Below are positions 35,184 to 35,196 of a stretch of 35,196 bases of DNA, one piece after another (the stretch's first letter is position 1; each line of letters opens with the position of its first letter). The notes beneath the pieces are model-generated. The model was not told where the DNA came from, did no database searches, and saw nothing but the letters and a program-made list of their open reading frames with translations. Origin of the DNA: Clostridiaceae bacterium (GTDB taxonomy: Bacteria > Bacillota > Clostridia > Acetivibrionales > DUMB01); contig DUMB01000097.1 in the NCBI GenBank assembly GCA_012840085.1, positions 1 to 35,196 on the forward strand, read 5' to 3'. Both the position numbers and the translations under genes were made by a program.

Positions 35184-35196
35184 GGATAATATTATA
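35182..35196 (+). CDS. start of an unidentified gene, cut by the window edge
   Basis: GTG at 35182 is preceded by AAAGGAGGG with 9-10 bases spacing, and reads M-D-N-I-I before the window ends. Five codons cannot identify the gene. Confidence 0.4.

Overview
The window comes from an AT-rich, motile, Gram-positive-type bacterium, most likely a member of the Clostridia. The evidence is strong AGGAGG-type ribosome binding sites, frequent TTG/GTG starts, a flagellin gene followed by a large glycosylation island, a flaG-fliD-fliS-(flgN-like) flagellar cluster, sigma-D-like promoters, and a compact Clostridia-style Tad/Flp pilus locus. I see no rRNA, tRNA, CRISPR array or complete mobile element.

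Layout. (1) 1-224: the end of a flagellin gene and a strong terminator. (2) 347-10119: a probable flagellin-decoration operon. It encodes a GT2-TPR glycosyltransferase, a CDP-glycerol-phosphotransferase-like enzyme, a tandem LicD protein, a nucleotidyltransferase/PLP-enzyme fusion, a fused alpha-beta E1 of the 2-oxoacid dehydrogenase family, and a lipoyl domain + subunit-binding domain + NeuD/PglD-type acyltransferase fusion. (3) 10354-17091: two giant glycosyltransferase/methyltransferase polyproteins; the first begins with a close paralogue of the 456-2024 gene. (4) 17188-20812: dTDP-L-rhamnose genes rmlD, rmlC, rmlB, rmlA. (5) 20908-21960: a third GT2-TPR protein. (6) 21981-25812: flaG, fliD, fliS and a FlgN-like chaperone gene behind a sigma-D-like promoter. 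(7) 25814-26764: a reverse-strand membrane-anchored alpha/beta hydrolase with Cys in the nucleophile position. (8) 27178-34787: a Tad pilus locus (Ser/Thr kinase-TadZ-like fusion, TadA, TadB, TadC, Flp-like pilin, two pseudopilin-like proteins, a 12-bp periodic AT-rich array, a CpaB-like SAF protein). (9) 34805-35041: a YdbC/PC4-like ssDNA-binding protein, a terminator, then a hairpin leader and the first codons of another gene.

How the genes may work together. Flagellin and the cap/chaperone genes bracket a complete set of glycosyltransferases plus dTDP-rhamnose supply, so the island most simply decorates flagellin. The middle module is unusual. A nucleotidyltransferase/PLP fusion could make a CDP-activated phospho-amino compound. 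LicD and the CDP-glycerol-transferase-like protein could transfer it as a phosphodiester. The E1 and lipoyl-acyltransferase pair could acylate its amine or hydroxyl, using an acyl group passed from a 2-oxoacid by way of a lipoyl arm instead of acyl-CoA. That acyl-lipoyl-to-left-handed-beta-helix route is inference, and it is the most novel idea here. The module lies between two long direct repeats (the paralogous GT2-TPR sequences, exact offset 9,986 bp), so recombination could delete or duplicate it.
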